Origin: Polydactylus sextarius
Taxonomy: Eukaryota > Chordata > Actinopteri > Polynemidae
DNA: 64,000 bases
Assembly (NCBI GenBank): GCA_016801845.1
Contig: CM028906.1
Coordinates: forward strand, 6,979,001 to 7,043,000
Direction: 5' to 3'
The translations under genes and the position numbers were made by a program. The notes below the pieces were generated by a model. The model ran no database searches, was not told the origin of the DNA, and saw only the letters and a list, made by a program, of their open reading frames with translations. Below are positions 40,811 through 54,412 of the stretch, piece by piece (position 1 is the stretch's first letter; every line of letters begins with the position of its first letter).

Positions 40811-40960
40811 CAGTGTTTTCCCACAGGTTGAAAATCCACTTGTGGTTGTGGGTGGTGCGGCGTGTGACCAATATACATGCAGAGACTCATGCAGATAAAA
40901 GGAGGAGACTGTCCCCCAGGTTATTGGTTGATGCTACAGTTTAGTCCAATGTAACACATG
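40811..40960 (+). mobile_element. possible hAT-type transposon terminus
   Basis: A CAGTGTTTTCCCACAGG start at about 40811 resembles the left ends of hAT elements (CAGTGTTTCCC). The following G/T-rich words (TTGTGGTTGTGGGTGGTG) fit non-autonomous fish copies that I recall. No matching right end (GGGAAACACTG) or 8 bp target duplication was found nearby, so this is a weak call. Confidence 0.25.
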
Positions 40961-41707
40961 CAGACAGTGTGGTAGGTTAGCAGTGTAGCTATGTGGCTGG
41001 GCACAGAGACGTGTGAAACTGCAGCACGTTCTAATGTTAGATTAAGTAAAGTGAAAGAGTAATTGTATCTCCACCAGAGTCATGCTCCACTAGAGTCTAT
41101 GCAATGGAAACATTGTAGAGGAAAGAGTAGAAAAGATGGGTTGACGGTTAGGCAGGTTTGTACGTATGCCGCATTGGGTTTGTTGATTTAGGAAACGCCT
41201 GTTGGTTTATTACCGGCTTCCCAGTTGAAAAGGTGACGCTGATCTTTTGTTAAACTGGTCAAACCCTTTAAATAAAACATATCTATAAAGATAGGTATCT
41301 GTCTTTTATGAACCACATGTATTGTACCGTACCAAATGGATTATAACAAACAAATGACAATATTCTACTGAGATCACACTATTTAAATTCCTGCAACCCC
41401 ATGTTTAAACAGATTAGGGGGATTCCTGGGAGTTCAGGAGCCTTAGGTGTGTGCAGCCCATAATAACAAAATATTTGATCCCATATCATCATCCCATCAT
41501 CCCTCCCTTGTCTTTTAAGTCTGTTCTGGCATGATTTGTTATGTGAGTTATGTACATTCTGTGCTTCTTCAAGCCCTTTATTAGTCTTTTTATTCCATGT
41601 GCATGCACCACACTGTGAAAACAAGTTCAGGAGTATCTCTTTGGGTGAGTAAAGGTTATTTTTCACTGTAAATGAGAAGGTAACTAAGGTGATTGTGCAC
41701 CACACAC

Positions 41708-41710
<3 letters not shown>

Positions 41711-41758
<48 letters not shown>
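41711..41758. repeat. (CA)24 microsatellite
   Basis: A perfect CA dinucleotide run. The VCVCVC frame on the minus strand (41379-41753) is produced by it. Confidence 0.97.
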
Positions 41759-41759
<1 letters not shown>

Positions 41760-42369
41760 CCTTTGCCTTTGTCACTTTTGTAATATACAAAAAAATTAAG
41801 TGGTTTTAATGTCTATTCTTACAATGCTGGCCTCTTAATATCAGTTGCATTCACGTTGGGAATTTTCTTTCTTTATCTTGTGGAACCTTAACAGTACTAT
41901 AAGAATAGATAGTTATTAACACACTGTCTATAATAATACTGCTGCCATCATAATAGTGTTTAACATTTGGACACAAAACCTCATTAAAAAAAAAAAAAAA
42001 CATAAAACAAGCAAAACAAGAGTTAACAGTAACACTGCTTTCCACCAATGTTGACAAGACTTGGCAAGTATGTAAGTTAGCTGTTGATGATGCTGATACT
42101 GATGCTAATACTGTCTATGCAGCAATTAAAAAAACTCACAAAGAGCCTCTTAAAGTTCAAAACTCTGGGTATTTGTGTATGTGATTTCTCATATGAATGA
42201 ACTGTTAGCTTTGTGTCTGAATGCTATAATTAAGATATCCCAGTCAATGACAGCCTACATATGAGGTATGAGTTGCCCCCACCCACCACCCAACTCTTTC
42301 AGCATTAAATCTTCACTCCCAACTCCCCTTCCCTTTCTCACAGCCCCCACCTCCCTCAGCAGCTGCTTC

Positions 42370-42560
42370 CCTTACACTCCAAGCTATAGCTGTCACAAGG
42401 CGGGACCACAGGGAGCCCACCGATGGTATTTATAGCACGCCACCACTCTAAGTGATAGATGTCACCTTCACGCCAACGCCTCTGGGGCACTGCACCAAGC
42501 ATCCTGCCCCACTAACAAGCTGCAAAGTGCTGTGGATGCAAGGGGAAGGGATGAGAGGAA
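42370..42560. promoter_or_regulatory. GC-richer candidate regulatory block
   Basis: Unlike its surroundings, this block is GC-richer, with GGCGGGACCACAGGGAGCCC near 42400-42419, GGTATTTATAGCACGCC near 42425 (a TATA-like word) and several CpGs. No transcript or coding frame can be tied to it. It may be a conserved element or a weak promoter. Both readings are inference. Confidence 0.25.
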
Positions 42561-45500
42561 GTGTGGGGAGGTGGAGGGTACGTGTTTCTGGTCTGTTTGA
42601 AGAGTCAGTGAAAAAGCTAATACAAACAACCAAACATCAGTGTTTATCAAATGGGTTTAAATTTTTTCCCACCTGGAATGTTTGCTTTGTGGTTTCTTAC
42701 TTGCCAATTAAAACCACCCTTTGAATCATCTCCTGATGAGAAGTTTGTTTTGAGATCAAACAGTTTACAGCTGTGGCAGTTCTAAGTGCTGTGTTTTTTC
42801 CGTGAAGCAGCAGTTGGATGATGGATTAGGGAGAGGTTGATGAACACAATCTTGACAACAGGGTGTAACTTAACACTTGAATAACTTGGCTGGGATCCCG
42901 TAGGTGCAACTTTACAGGTCTCATACAATTTCCTTACACAATTCATTCTCAAAACACTTATTGCATCTACAGCAAATATGTCCACAGCATGATGCATGAC
43001 TAACATAACCATGACTCACATAAGAAATTTGACATCTACACAGTGATCAAAACACAAAGATACAAAGATACCACTAGCTGTGTTCCATCAGAGCAATATA
43101 AATACCCCACAGCTACTGTCACTGTCACAAGACATCATCCTCTGACATTTCAAATCATCTCATTTGACAAAAGATATTTTTGGCCCAAATGGTAGAGTTG
43201 GGCTTTGAAGACGTGTGTAATTCAAAATATAATTCAGGTCTGTCTGACAAGAGGAATAAGCTTATCAGAAGGCTGAGGCTTGAGGAAAGGAGCTTTTGGC
43301 TGAGGAGTCGTCTTGGCGTTGTTGAAATATCCGGACTCCAACTCCAAACCCAGTTTGTCATGTGTCAAACTTCATACCATCACTGAGCTTACAAATTATG
43401 TTCAAGAGTGCATCCTAGGTACTAAATATTTCCTTTTCCCTTTCAAACTTTGATTAGTTATATTGGAGATGAGTGTACTCCACTTATCTCCTTCATTATG
43501 ACACTGCTGTCTCACTGTAGTGGCTGTTATCAAAGATGAAACAAATATCACGTAATAATTGTATTTGAATTTGTATTTGTGTCATGCAAAAACCCAATTA
43601 ACAATTCAAATATATTTTCTGCATGTTAATGGCCAATACATCTGTTTCTATTTTTGCTCATTGTAGCTTTGCTAAACATCTTGACCAATGAATAATGACT
43701 AGGGACTAATGAATAGTGACTATTTTTACTCTTCGATCCAGCTTTTAAAAGTAGCTAAATGAAAACCAGCAACAAGCAGTCACGTGCATATGTCAAACTA
43801 CATTCAGGTAATTAAATAAATTCATAAACTCATTAAATACGAATGTGTAAAGATGAAATAGGAATATGTGGTGGTTGTCTGAATTTTTCGGTTTGTTTGA
43901 TGATTTTATAAGTTTAATACTCCGTTGAGAGGCATAGATTTCACTCACATTTTCTACTTTTATTTGCCTCCTAGCATTTCTCAGAGGTGAAAAAAACAAC
44001 CACACCTATCAGAATTCTGCTTTTTGCGAGCTCATTTTTGTTTTACATATGGTATCTGGATCATTTTTCTTAATTACTAGTCTTAATTGACTTTGAAGAG
44101 CTACTTTTTCCAGGCTAAACACCAGTATTTCTTTGGTAATAAAAATTACACTCAGCTGACATCTTCTTCTGAAGTGCTTTGATTACAAAATGAAACTTGT
44201 AAGATATGGCATTTGCAGAAATATAATGTGATAATACTGGTGGAAAGTTACTTTTAAAAGACCTTGAGCTGAAATCTTGCAAAGAAATATTGTGGAATGT
44301 TTTCACACAAACTTTAAAACCCTTTGCATTCAGTGTCAGGACCAGTGTTGAGTATAACATAAGGCAGCTTGGTGTGTCTATGTGTTGAGAGGTTGGGGGT
44401 AGAATATGTGCATGCTCCTCCATGACAGTGACAAAATGGTCAGCGAGTTGCTGAAATTCATCCCTGCCAGGGTGAATGTGTTGACATTGCTTTAATTCAG
44501 CTTGCCATATGACACTATGCCTGGTTCTCCTCTCAGGGCGCAAGGTGGACACGGATATAGACTGTCAAGCTGTTGAAATACTGTATGCATGCCAAGTGAA
44601 GGTGGTGTGGGGGAAAGAGCTTAAGATGCACCATGCTTTGCGCACTTGAGTGTATGTTACCGCATATACCACTGAAGTGACACTTCACTTAATAGGTTGT
44701 AGTTTTATTACTCATAGAGCACAGCAACTTCTGTGATGATGGATGAACAGTTTTAACAATTGGAAAATCTATTAAAATGTATATTTTCAACCATAGTTAT
44801 TCTCTCTCTAAGACATTTTCTGAACATGTTTTAGATGCTCTTTACTCAAGACCTGTTGAGCACGTTAGAGTGCCCACAGCCCTGTCTTCTGAAAACTCAT
44901 CACATTATGCAAACAGGCTAAACATACAAAATTACAGTTTGTTCCTAAACAGGGCATGTCCTTTTAATCCAGAAAATAAATATTTTCAAGCCTTCTACTC
45001 AAAAATGATTGTCATGGTCCTGCTGCTGACACCACTTTGCAGCTGTGCCTGTTATGACCCTGCAGTACATAAAAGTACAAAACACAAAACTAGAAAAAAC
45101 ACAAAAAACAATGCTATGATACACTAATTCCATTCTATATGGAGTATTCTAGTGGTATTTTGAAGCAGTGTAAAATTCCAGGGGACATGTCAGGTTATGG
45201 TATAGTTGTACATACCCAACAGACTCATGGGGGTTTATTCAGCAGTATTTCAGCATCACCTGGTCTCTGTAGGTCAGGTGTTTTTTTCCAGTGGGCATGC
45301 TTTTTATTTATGTATTCCCCTACAATATTTGTCAAAAATCATGCCAGGACAGTGAAATATGCCTCCACTGCTGCCTAGTTATTAGTTGTCAGAGTGAAAG
45401 CAAAAGGGTGACTCTGAGTGACTCCGTACATTTGTCCAGTACCATGTAGCATGTCTGTATAACCTTCCAATAAATTGTGTGTGTGTTTGTCTGTGTGCAT

Positions 45501-45578
45501 CAGCTCAGTGGCTGTCTCCTCTCACCAGAGAGGCCTTCCCAGAATGATCAGTTGACATGTAGTGTCAGGAAGTCTGTC

Positions 45579-45598
45579 TGTGTGTGTGTGTGTGTGTG
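45579..45598. repeat. (TG)10 microsatellite
   Basis: A perfect TG run is read directly. Confidence 0.95.
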
Positions 45599-47739
45599 AG
45601 TGTGAACATGGGCATGCGCATGTATATAAAGCTTGTAAATGTGTGAGTCAGAGAGAGGCTGGTCTGGAGTCAGACACAGTTGACACACTATCTCTTTGCT
45701 GACAAGTGTCATCAACTCCAGCGGCTTAAGGGTCTCTGCTGTCGTATGGGTGAGATGGGCAGACAGCACTCTTAGTGCTGCTGGAAGGCGGGTCAAGCAG
45801 GGAAGAGGGAGGGTGTTAGGAGGCATTGGGAGCTTGGCAGTCAAAATGATTGGGGGGGGTGACAACAACATGGCCACGCTGAACGCAACCAGCAGGCGCC
45901 CGTAGTCAATCCAAGTTTCAGCACTCTAGCATCCACCTGTCGTTTCCTCTTAAACCCACTTCAACCCCCCTTATTGCCCTTCAGAGAACAGCAGGAGGAG
46001 GGTGGCTGACGTGAAGTGCAGCCGGCCCAGTTAAAGGCTACCGGTACAACGCTAAAATGAGGCGTGACATAACTGTGGCATGTTTGCTTAGATTAGATTT
46101 GCATTGTCAGATGTTTTGAGTCAGACGAATGCTTGGAATTTACACCTCTATATTTATGGTCTGTATGGAGGCTCCAGTGCAACTCTCAGACAGACGCAAT
46201 TTGTTTTATCTGCTTATCATGCACACCTATACAAGTGCCACAGAGTGTGACTTTTCCATTGCAGCCTAATCCTGTTTAACAGCCACTACCATGCAGGATA
46301 CAGTGTGGAGATCCAGTGCTGTGTGGTCTCCTTGGGTGGTGTTTGGGGTCATTAATAATCTCATTTTCTCTTGCTCTGATTAAATCAACAGTCAGGGTAG
46401 AATATGTTCTGAGCAGCTGCTGTGCCTTCTCCTTTTAATTAATGAATAGGTAATTGTGGTGTCCCTGTATAAATACTACTGATGTACACTCTGTTGGCTT
46501 AACTGATTCGCCAGTCATGTTAAACAAGCAAAGCTTGTCTGAACACACCACCTTTACCATGACAAAAAACAAAAGTTCATACTCCCTAAGATCCATCTGC
46601 CCTGCCATAAATCTGCTTGTGTCCATCAACAGTGAAATGCAGCTGGCACTCACTCATCACACCCCTGCACACTCACACCAGGAGTCGGGTTTGCTCGGAG
46701 TGTGAAAATAAGATCCGCCAGCTTCAGTAAATGCCTCTTAGCAGTGTGATCAGTCAGAAGCTTTCCAGCTATGTGTGGCCTCCTCTGGCTAAACCGTCTC
46801 ATTAGCAGCAGGGGACCTCATATTTGCAATACAGTTTAACACCGTTTAGATTTACACTTAGAAGGCGGCCTGCAGCTCAGGGCCCCAGGTCAGTTGTCTT
46901 TATTTTATTTTTTTAATTTGTGCCATTCATGTGGCAATTAATAAGTAACAACTTATCTATGCCCATCATAGTCCAGGGTCATTTTCTATTGAAGTGAAGA
47001 TACATGTAAGTAGAAACTGATCCTTGTGCTGATGATGTGTAATGAATCATAATGTGTAATCAAGTTTCAGACACTTACAAAAAGGTCCATCCTCTTGTAT
47101 CCAGTTGGATCTTAAGAGACATTGAAGTTCTCTGTAAAGGTAAGACTAGTAATAATATGAAGTAGTAGTACAATCACATTGATCTTTTTGTGTCAGAAAA
47201 CCATTACTCTAGTAAATGACAAGTTATTTAAGTGTGAGAGGGTGTGGTGTAATTTAATGCCTTCCCTAAAACAAAGAATGGTCAGAAAGCTGTTATGGAC
47301 TTGATGATGTGAATGAAAATATCATCTATGCATTTTATTCTGTTGGAGACAATAGATGGTTGGTGACTAGTCACTCTCTCTCTCTCTTTCTCTTTAGACA
47401 CTTTCTGATCCATCATAGCTTGAAGCCATCCTTTAACTTACTTCACTTGATTGATCAGTGCACTTATTCTTTGGTAAACAGTGATTAAAAAGTGCCAGTA
47501 AAGTGACTGGTACTTGTCCTGTACATGTCTTTTTTCACTTGATTGACCATCTTTTGGCAGTTGTTTGCCTGTGGACTTGTTCGTAGGGACAAGCTTTATT
47601 GGATCTTGAGGCATTTGATAAACAGAGGCACAGCAGAAAGTGGCATAATATATACAATATTATGCACAGACTAACAGAGACATATGGCATTGGATTCAAG
47701 AGCTGAAAATTTCCAGGCTAACACCAGCAGTTATCTCCA

Positions 47740-48250
47740 ATGAGGACTCTGTGATGAGCGCAGGCACGCAGCACTGGCCAGGTGGCTCTTTGGAAGATAG
47801 TGCCAAAAGATGAAACCACCTCAGTGTCAGCATTTTAATTTGATCTGCCATGTGCACATATGTCTTTAAAGTCTGTGGGGAGTCTCTTAGCCATTGATGT
47901 GCTTCGCCAACGGTCTGCCGTTGTACAGGTTAGCTCTGCAGGCTAATCTGTAGTGAGTTGGTCCCAAAAGTCTGCGCCAAGTTGATGGCAGGATGAATGA
48001 TCTCTTCTCCTCTGATCCCCGGCCCTTGGATGTCCACCGTGTGCCAACTATTCAGCTCCTTTGTAGTAGATGCCAAGTTGCCCAGACGGGTAGAGGAGGA
48101 GCAGAGAGACCCAAGCAGGATTTGAGAAGCAGTAGTCCTCTACTTCTAGCCATTCTAGGACCGGCAAAATGTTATTGGGGCAGCAGCCATCCTGCATCTG
48201 GCTTTTAAGGAAAAAGAAGTGGGTGGGGTAGATTTGACTGGTGCACTGGT
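47740..48250. promoter_or_regulatory. candidate conserved non-coding block
   Basis: About 500 bp of balanced, repeat-free sequence in an otherwise AT-rich region. Short frames on both strands (for example 47993-48208) lack domains. The texture is like conserved non-coding DNA or an old untranslated exon; no specific function is supported. Confidence 0.22.
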
Positions 48251-50953
48251 AGATCATACAAGCCTTTGGCTGTTCCATAAATCAGTGTGATGTGTCAGTT
48301 CATTATTGACGGAGACAAACAGGCGGCAGCAATACTATAGCAATGTTAATGATTACACTGATATTAATATAAAGTTTCTTGATGTGTTTTTTGTTGTTGT
48401 TTTGTTTTTTAGAAATTAGAAAATGTCTACATCCTGAATATTTTTACTTACATAAACATAATAAGTTCAACTTATTTCCTGCCACCTGAGAAAGTTATTC
48501 ATGTTATTTTTGGCTGGATTACAACAGCAGAGCAAGCCCTGTAAATGTAAATGTAAATGTCTGTGACTGACTGACAGCCTGAGTGATAGAGTTGAGTGAG
48601 GTGCAGTTACACCATTATTTGGCCAAATCCCAAATGACCTCATGATGAGTGGTTTAACTATTGGATGTTGCTCTTTTCAAATGAATTGGCAGAAACAGTT
48701 ATCAGGGAGGTGTGTCTGGAGACAGTTTCTGCTCCCTCTCAACTAGCCTTGCCTTGTCTTTTTCAAAGTCAAATTCATTGTAAAATTAGCATTGCAGCGG
48801 GGGTATCTGTTCAAATTGTAAGGTAAATGTATCTAGCAGTGAAGTTTGCTAATAACATGATCATAGAAGAAAACCAGCCCTGGTTGCTATAGGATGGAAA
48901 TGTTAGAGGTTTGGAGTTTGGTTCGGAAAGGTTAACATCTTTTGATGTATTTCAAGTGATTTTGCTGAATAAATGCTAACTGAACCTGTTCATCATCTTA
49001 TTTGTTGCTGTTGTTCAGGAATCCACCAACTGTCCAGTTTTCTGCTTTTAAAGACTATTTAAAGAGTCATATCTCTGTGCATTAATATCACAGGTGGTGA
49101 ATGATCTACCCTCATAAACGCCAAATAATTCCCTGACATTCAGAGTGCATAGATCAGAGTCAATAAGTACTTATGAACATGTAACACAGCCTGTGATGAT
49201 CAAAGATACCCTCAAGGAAAAGCATTTATATCCTCTGAAAGCATTTCAAGAAAAACATCTCACACAGCAATGAACCTAAACACATTTTTAGAGTGAGTCA
49301 TGCCTGTGAAATGCAGCATCTCATGTAGCCATTCAGTGTCAGAACAATTCCACCATTAGAGCTGTGTGAAGAGCCCTTGAGAGAGCTACACTGACGATGG
49401 AGTTCTCGCTCCTCCTTTCTCCTCCACTCCACAGCCTGCCCACATTAACTCTCCAGCCCATTCAGCTGTGATTAGAAAAGCCTCTCGGCTTCCAGAGTTT
49501 GCAATCATTTGACCATAATGAATTCCAATCACTCCCTCCTCCTACCCTCTGCTCCCACTTGTACTTGAGAAGTTATAAGGAGGAGAGTGCAGAATGGAAA
49601 GAGAGACAGAGTGCGAGGCAGTCAGCGAAAGTACAATGAGAGAATTATACACCGAGAATTAAGCCTGAAGAAAGGTAAAAGTCTGAAAGTAAAGAATAAA
49701 ATACATAAAAAATGTACAATACCAAATATGTTTGAGTGCATCAGAGGATGGTAATAAATTCAATGTGTAACATGAGAAACATTATAATTATGATTACTGG
49801 TGGTTTATAAGATAATAACTGACAAGAAAGGTCAATGTCAGAACCAACCACAGCACATTTTTCATTTTTGTTACAGACTATTTGTACATCAGAACACACA
49901 CATGCAACAATCAGCTTTTTTGTGTCTTAAATTAAATTACAGTTTTTGTTGACCAGCAGACTCTGTTGACTCTGTATATTATTTATTAACAATATCCTTT
50001 AATTGTGACGCTAATATGTGTTTTTCATTAATAGCGGTTGTTATTTTAAGAATTTTACATCCAATTTTACAGCCAAAGCAATTCTCAAAAAAAAAAAAGC
50101 TGTGTGTGTGTGAATGTGCTCCAGTCTCTTGTTGTTCTCTGTGGCTCTTTCACCACCATGTCAGAGTGATGATGCTGACAGTGCTGTTGTGGTGACCTTT
50201 CCCCATTGCCATGCCAACATTTCCAGGTCCCTCTGGCCAGCAGTGTCCCTGTCACCAGTAATCAGCACCACAGCTCGGCTACCAAGCTTCTGTCTGAGTA
50301 TGACCAGTTGAGACACAAAGACGAGTGCATAGACTCATGTAGTTTGTCCATGATTATGAGTGGGCAGGCTGTGAATACCCTGGCATCTCTAGATTCATAT
50401 TTTAGCTAATGAATGATTAGGTAATGCAATGGAATTCACACTATGTACAAATAAATATGAAAATAAGCTGCTCTCCTGAAACTAAGCCAAACAAAAGATT
50501 ATTTTTGTGACATTTATATAGAAAAGGTTTTCAGCCTTAAATGAAACATGATTGGTGTCAAATAAATGATGCTACGGTTGTATAAGGCTGCATGAGTATT
50601 ACAAAGACTGTATTTGAATCGTGACCTTGATGTTGTCCACACCAATGTGGGTAAAATATTTGCATCAAACTTTGATACACTGCAGTTCAGTGTCCTGTTT
50701 CCTTGAATAAACCATTCAGTGTCTTTTTTTTCTCTTTGCAGTCAGCCACCAAAAAGCTATGAAAAAGCTGCAGTGGACGACTGTTTTGTTTGACAGAGGT
50801 CTAGGTTATTTCTGAAACTGGTGAAAGAAATGACAAAACATTTGCAGCAAGCACTTTTTGCAGCCTTGTTTTGTTCTACTGTTGCTCACTTCAGAACCTA
50901 CCAACAATGTGACATTTGAGTTGTTGAGATTTACAGACATCACAAATAAGAAG

Positions 50954-50956
<3 letters not shown>

Positions 50957-51025
<69 letters not shown>
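50957..51025. repeat. (AT)34 microsatellite, 69 bp
   Basis: A perfect, self-complementary AT alternation that could extrude as a cruciform. It is the longest pure dinucleotide tract in the window. Confidence 0.97.
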
Positions 51026-51026
<1 letters not shown>

Positions 51027-51728
51027 TTTTAACTATATTTACCTTAATCAGAGAAACTAGTTCTTCATTTTGATTTCTACATCAAAATTTGATTTAATGT
51101 TTTATAAAAAGGAACCAGCTTTGTGTTGCCCGGATAATCTTTTTCACAGCAGACATGTTGACAAAAATAATGTCAAAAATATACTGAGCTAATAAAAGCC
51201 TCAGTATGTTTATGCCTGGACTCTGTTCAGATGCACCAGTGCCAAGGCTCTAATATTGCACATGTTGGCTCAGTTGCATGTATTATTGACATATGTAAAT
51301 GAAGCAGTCATCATGAATGCTGTCGGGTGCCCCTTTGCTTTTTCTCGCTATGACATTTCCAAATGTCCGTTGTGAGGGAGATCTGTTCTTTTCTTGCATT
51401 ACTGTGTCGCAGTGCTGGCACGGCCCTGACTCTTTTGTTCAGACAATAATGTATTGGTGTGATAGAGAGCAGAAGCACATTGTGTGTGTCTCTGTCCATG
51501 TGTGGGAGAAGTGAGGGAGCAAGTAAGAGGAGAAGAGTGCGCTATGTCACACTCACTATATTCAATGCAATGAAAAAAAAAATGGGATTAATATTATAGA
51601 AAGCTTTGTGAAACTGCCGTAACTGACAAGGGTCTGAGCTGGATCCTCTCTGGTGGAAGATTATGGAGGTACTCAGCCATGTATATGGCTGCCTAATCTC
51701 TCAAGAGAAGGTGACAGACATCAAAGCT

Positions 51729-51741
51729 TGTGTGTATGTGT

Positions 51742-51774
<33 letters not shown>
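51729..51774. repeat. (TG)n microsatellite with TATG interruptions
   Basis: TG alternation with two TATG breaks in its first half, then pure TG. Read directly. Confidence 0.95.
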
Positions 51775-53143
51775 ATGTCTGACTGAGGACGACAGTACAA
51801 CCCACATCCTCAGGGGGTGGTTTGTTGGTGACGACTGCTGACACATAAACACAAAGCCAAGCACAAACACATTGGTTTGCTCATGCAGAAATGCAGAAGA
51901 TACATCTGCACCGACAGATCTCAAGTTATCATGTATAGGTTCGAATTAGGACAGAACCATCAATGTTTTTGTGATCAGTGTCTGACATATATGAAAATGA
52001 GTACAGTGTTTGTCTCGTGTTGTACATTATGACAAGAACACTACTCAGCTATTAATTTACAAAGTGCAGCTTATCTCCCCGCTTTGTCTTTGGTCTCTCC
52101 TGTGAGTTTTAGCGCAGCTGAAAATCCTACTTTTCTGGTTTCAAGTTGATCAGATCTCATTAGTTTCAAAGCTTTGCTGGGTTCAGTACTTTCACGACAG
52201 CTCAAAGAATACTTAGGAGAAACACTCATGATACTAATAAAATCCTCTTTTCCATGACACTGGGCAGAGTGATTAGCACAAACTCTGGTTGCCAGTGCAC
52301 GTGGGAGTGATCGACTGATTTTTTTTGACTAAAGGCTCAGATACAGTCCTGGTACCTAAACTGAAAAAAAGTGGCCAGATCAGGATACACAAGATATATT
52401 ACATTAATAGGAACGATTGAGTATCAGCTGGTGACACGATGTTGCAGTGCACTGTGAGACAACAGTGCCAACCACTGAGACTGAACCTGCATTTTTTTTT
52501 CTCTTTATACACAATAATGTGTGTAAATCATTCATCTTTTGTAAAAAAGATAAATGACATTTGCTTTCAGTTTCCAAGCAAAGCAGCACAGAAGTGCAAA
52601 ACTCTTGTTTCCTGTGATAAAAAACAAAACAAAATATAATAATATCAATCATTAACACTCTTTTGAGAGATTTCAAGACCAACTTGCACCTGAGAAAATT
52701 GTTTCCTCTGAGAAACACACTAGGAGACTGACTGAATGGTAATCAAAGGTGTCAAACTGACACATACATGTGTTTGTTCTTTTGAGAGATTAAATGTATT
52801 GTCTATTTTGCTTGTTTCATGTTTTCTATGCGAACAGAGAGGTGGTTATAGTACAAGAGAGCCATCTATCCTGCTGCTTTTCAGGCTGGAAGGGGACACG
52901 AGTCAATCCCAGCTGATAGTGGGGAAGAAATAGAGAGATAGACAGTACAACAGTAAAACCTAGTTTAACAGGACTCAGGGTGAAAATTTTTCAAACCGTT
53001 TTTGAGGCATGTTTCTGTCCTCTGAGTGTGTGAAGCAATATACATGAACTGAAATAACACAAACACACATAATATGGCTATAGTCAAGCAGCCCTGGGAA
53101 AACTTACAAGAGAGAGATAGATCTAAATAAATGTGCAGACGAG

Positions 53144-53154
53144 TGGCCGAGTGG
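53144..53154 (+). other. tRNA A-box-like word (TGGCCGAGTGG)
   Basis: The word and its context GACGAGTGGCCGAGTGGTCT match the D-arm region of Ser/Leu-type tRNAs, where the A box of the RNA polymerase III promoter lies. No B box (GGTTCRANNCC) follows at the expected distance and no cloverleaf can be closed. This is at best the head of a broken tRNA-derived SINE, or chance. Confidence 0.2.
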
Positions 53155-53297
53155 TCTATTACTTTTGCTTTCATGATATATCTACCACATCTTTTTTTGC
53201 ACAAACAGTGTAATTGGGAAGATTGTCTGATAATAGATGAGTAGCAGAGACAGAGGTTTGTAACTTGAGAGATTTCTATTTTGTGAGTGTGTTTATC

Positions 53298-53302
53298 TTT
53301 TT

Positions 53303-53364
<62 letters not shown>

Positions 53365-53372
53365 TGTGTGTG
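53298..53372. repeat. T run and long (TG)n microsatellite
   Basis: Ten T residues are followed by TG alternation from 53307 to 53372, with one TTT break at 53360-53363. Confidence 0.95.
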
Positions 53373-54412
53373 TCTGAGTGAGTCATTGGTTGCTTGGCAG
53401 CAGCGGTGCTAGGTTCATTACCCTCCTAACGACAGGCTGATGGAGGTGCCTTAAGAGGCTCCTTTCTCTCGCTCTCCTTCTGTTTCTCTTTCCCTGCTTT
53501 CATCTTCAAGACACATCTCCTGCTGATTGTCATCTCTCATGACTTCTCAGTACCAATATTGAGAGAAAAAGAGAAGCGTGATACTACTGGCTACCTATTG
53601 AGTCAGTCTCACCTTATTTTTCATTCCTATTCTTCCTTCCTAATCCATTGCCTGTTTATGATTGGACAATCCTGTTTCCGCTGTGAAGACACATGTTGTG
53701 TATCAAACCTGAAACTAGTCTGCTCTTAAACACTGTGTACGAACACATTAAAATAAATCGAGCCAAAACAAAGCCATGCACAGGCATATCCACATTCAAT
53801 ATATGTGCTTTAATACACACACTATATAACATATGCACGCACGAACTCCACTCCAAATGAGCCAATATCCATGTCAAAATCCAATTCAAACCAAGAGCTC
53901 TGTCTGTTTTGTGCTGTCTGTCATTCCCATGAAAAGAAGTGGTGCAGGGAACAAAAAGACCTGGCAAGGCACCCTGCTCTGCAACCCACAGATAACATTC
54001 ACTTATTAATTTGTTCCCATCATAAGACAGCCAGATTGTACATTTAAAGCCCATGTCAGCTGATGTCAGATGCTTCTATTCATTTCCCAGAGAAATGAGG
54101 GGGCTGAAATGCCCACCGCTTGGAGAATTCACCAGAGAATTTAACTGTGATGGTTGCAGAGAGAAGCAAAATGAGAAGAAAGAAAAAAACACTTTTTCTT
54201 TAGTGTGCACTTAGAGCTTTTTATTACTAATTAACCATCTGGCTTCAGACTTCAGTCCAGGATGCTTCATAATAGGGATAAGGACAGCGCTTAAGAGACA
54301 GCAGTTGTCATGTGCCACTTTATGCCTTTTGTGCTTTTTTCAGTGTAAAGTGAGTATCTCCAAAAACTTTATATGCATAAAATATGATTACATTATTATT
54401 GTGTGAATCGCA

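Larger units (their letters stand above)
35774..41710. other. unique DNA, no gene seen
   Basis: AT-rich with an AAATAAAT-type patch near 36120-36155. Open frames such as 37907-38263 (minus) show no domain. A candidate conserved block and a possible hAT-type terminus within this span are listed separately. Confidence 0.5.
41759..50956. other. unique DNA, no gene seen
   Basis: Simple repeats include an A run at 41986-42000, TG at 45579-45598, and GTAAAT x3 near 48540-48560. The 145-residue minus-strand frame at 44115-44552 shows no domain. Texture-based candidate conserved blocks include 45990-46210, 46320-46450, 46720-46860 and 49370-49620. No gene supported. Confidence 0.5.
51026..54412. other. 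unique DNA, no gene seen
   Basis: Holds two large TG repeats. Frames such as 52404-52718 and 53656-54054 (minus) show no domain. A block at 51600-51720 and another at 54060-54320 have conserved-element-like texture only. Confidence 0.5.

Noticed and set aside
41379..41753. 124-residue minus-strand open frame starting in VCVCVC
   Set aside because: The start codon and first residues come from the (CA)24 repeat; the rest has no family resemblance.
44115..44552. 145-residue minus-strand open frame
   Set aside because: No recognisable motif, no splice or promoter context, and AT-rich codon composition like its non-coding surroundings.
51936..51950. B-box-like word GGTTCGAATTA
   Set aside because: No A box at the right distance upstream and no cloverleaf can be folded, so it is not a tRNA or an intact SINE.
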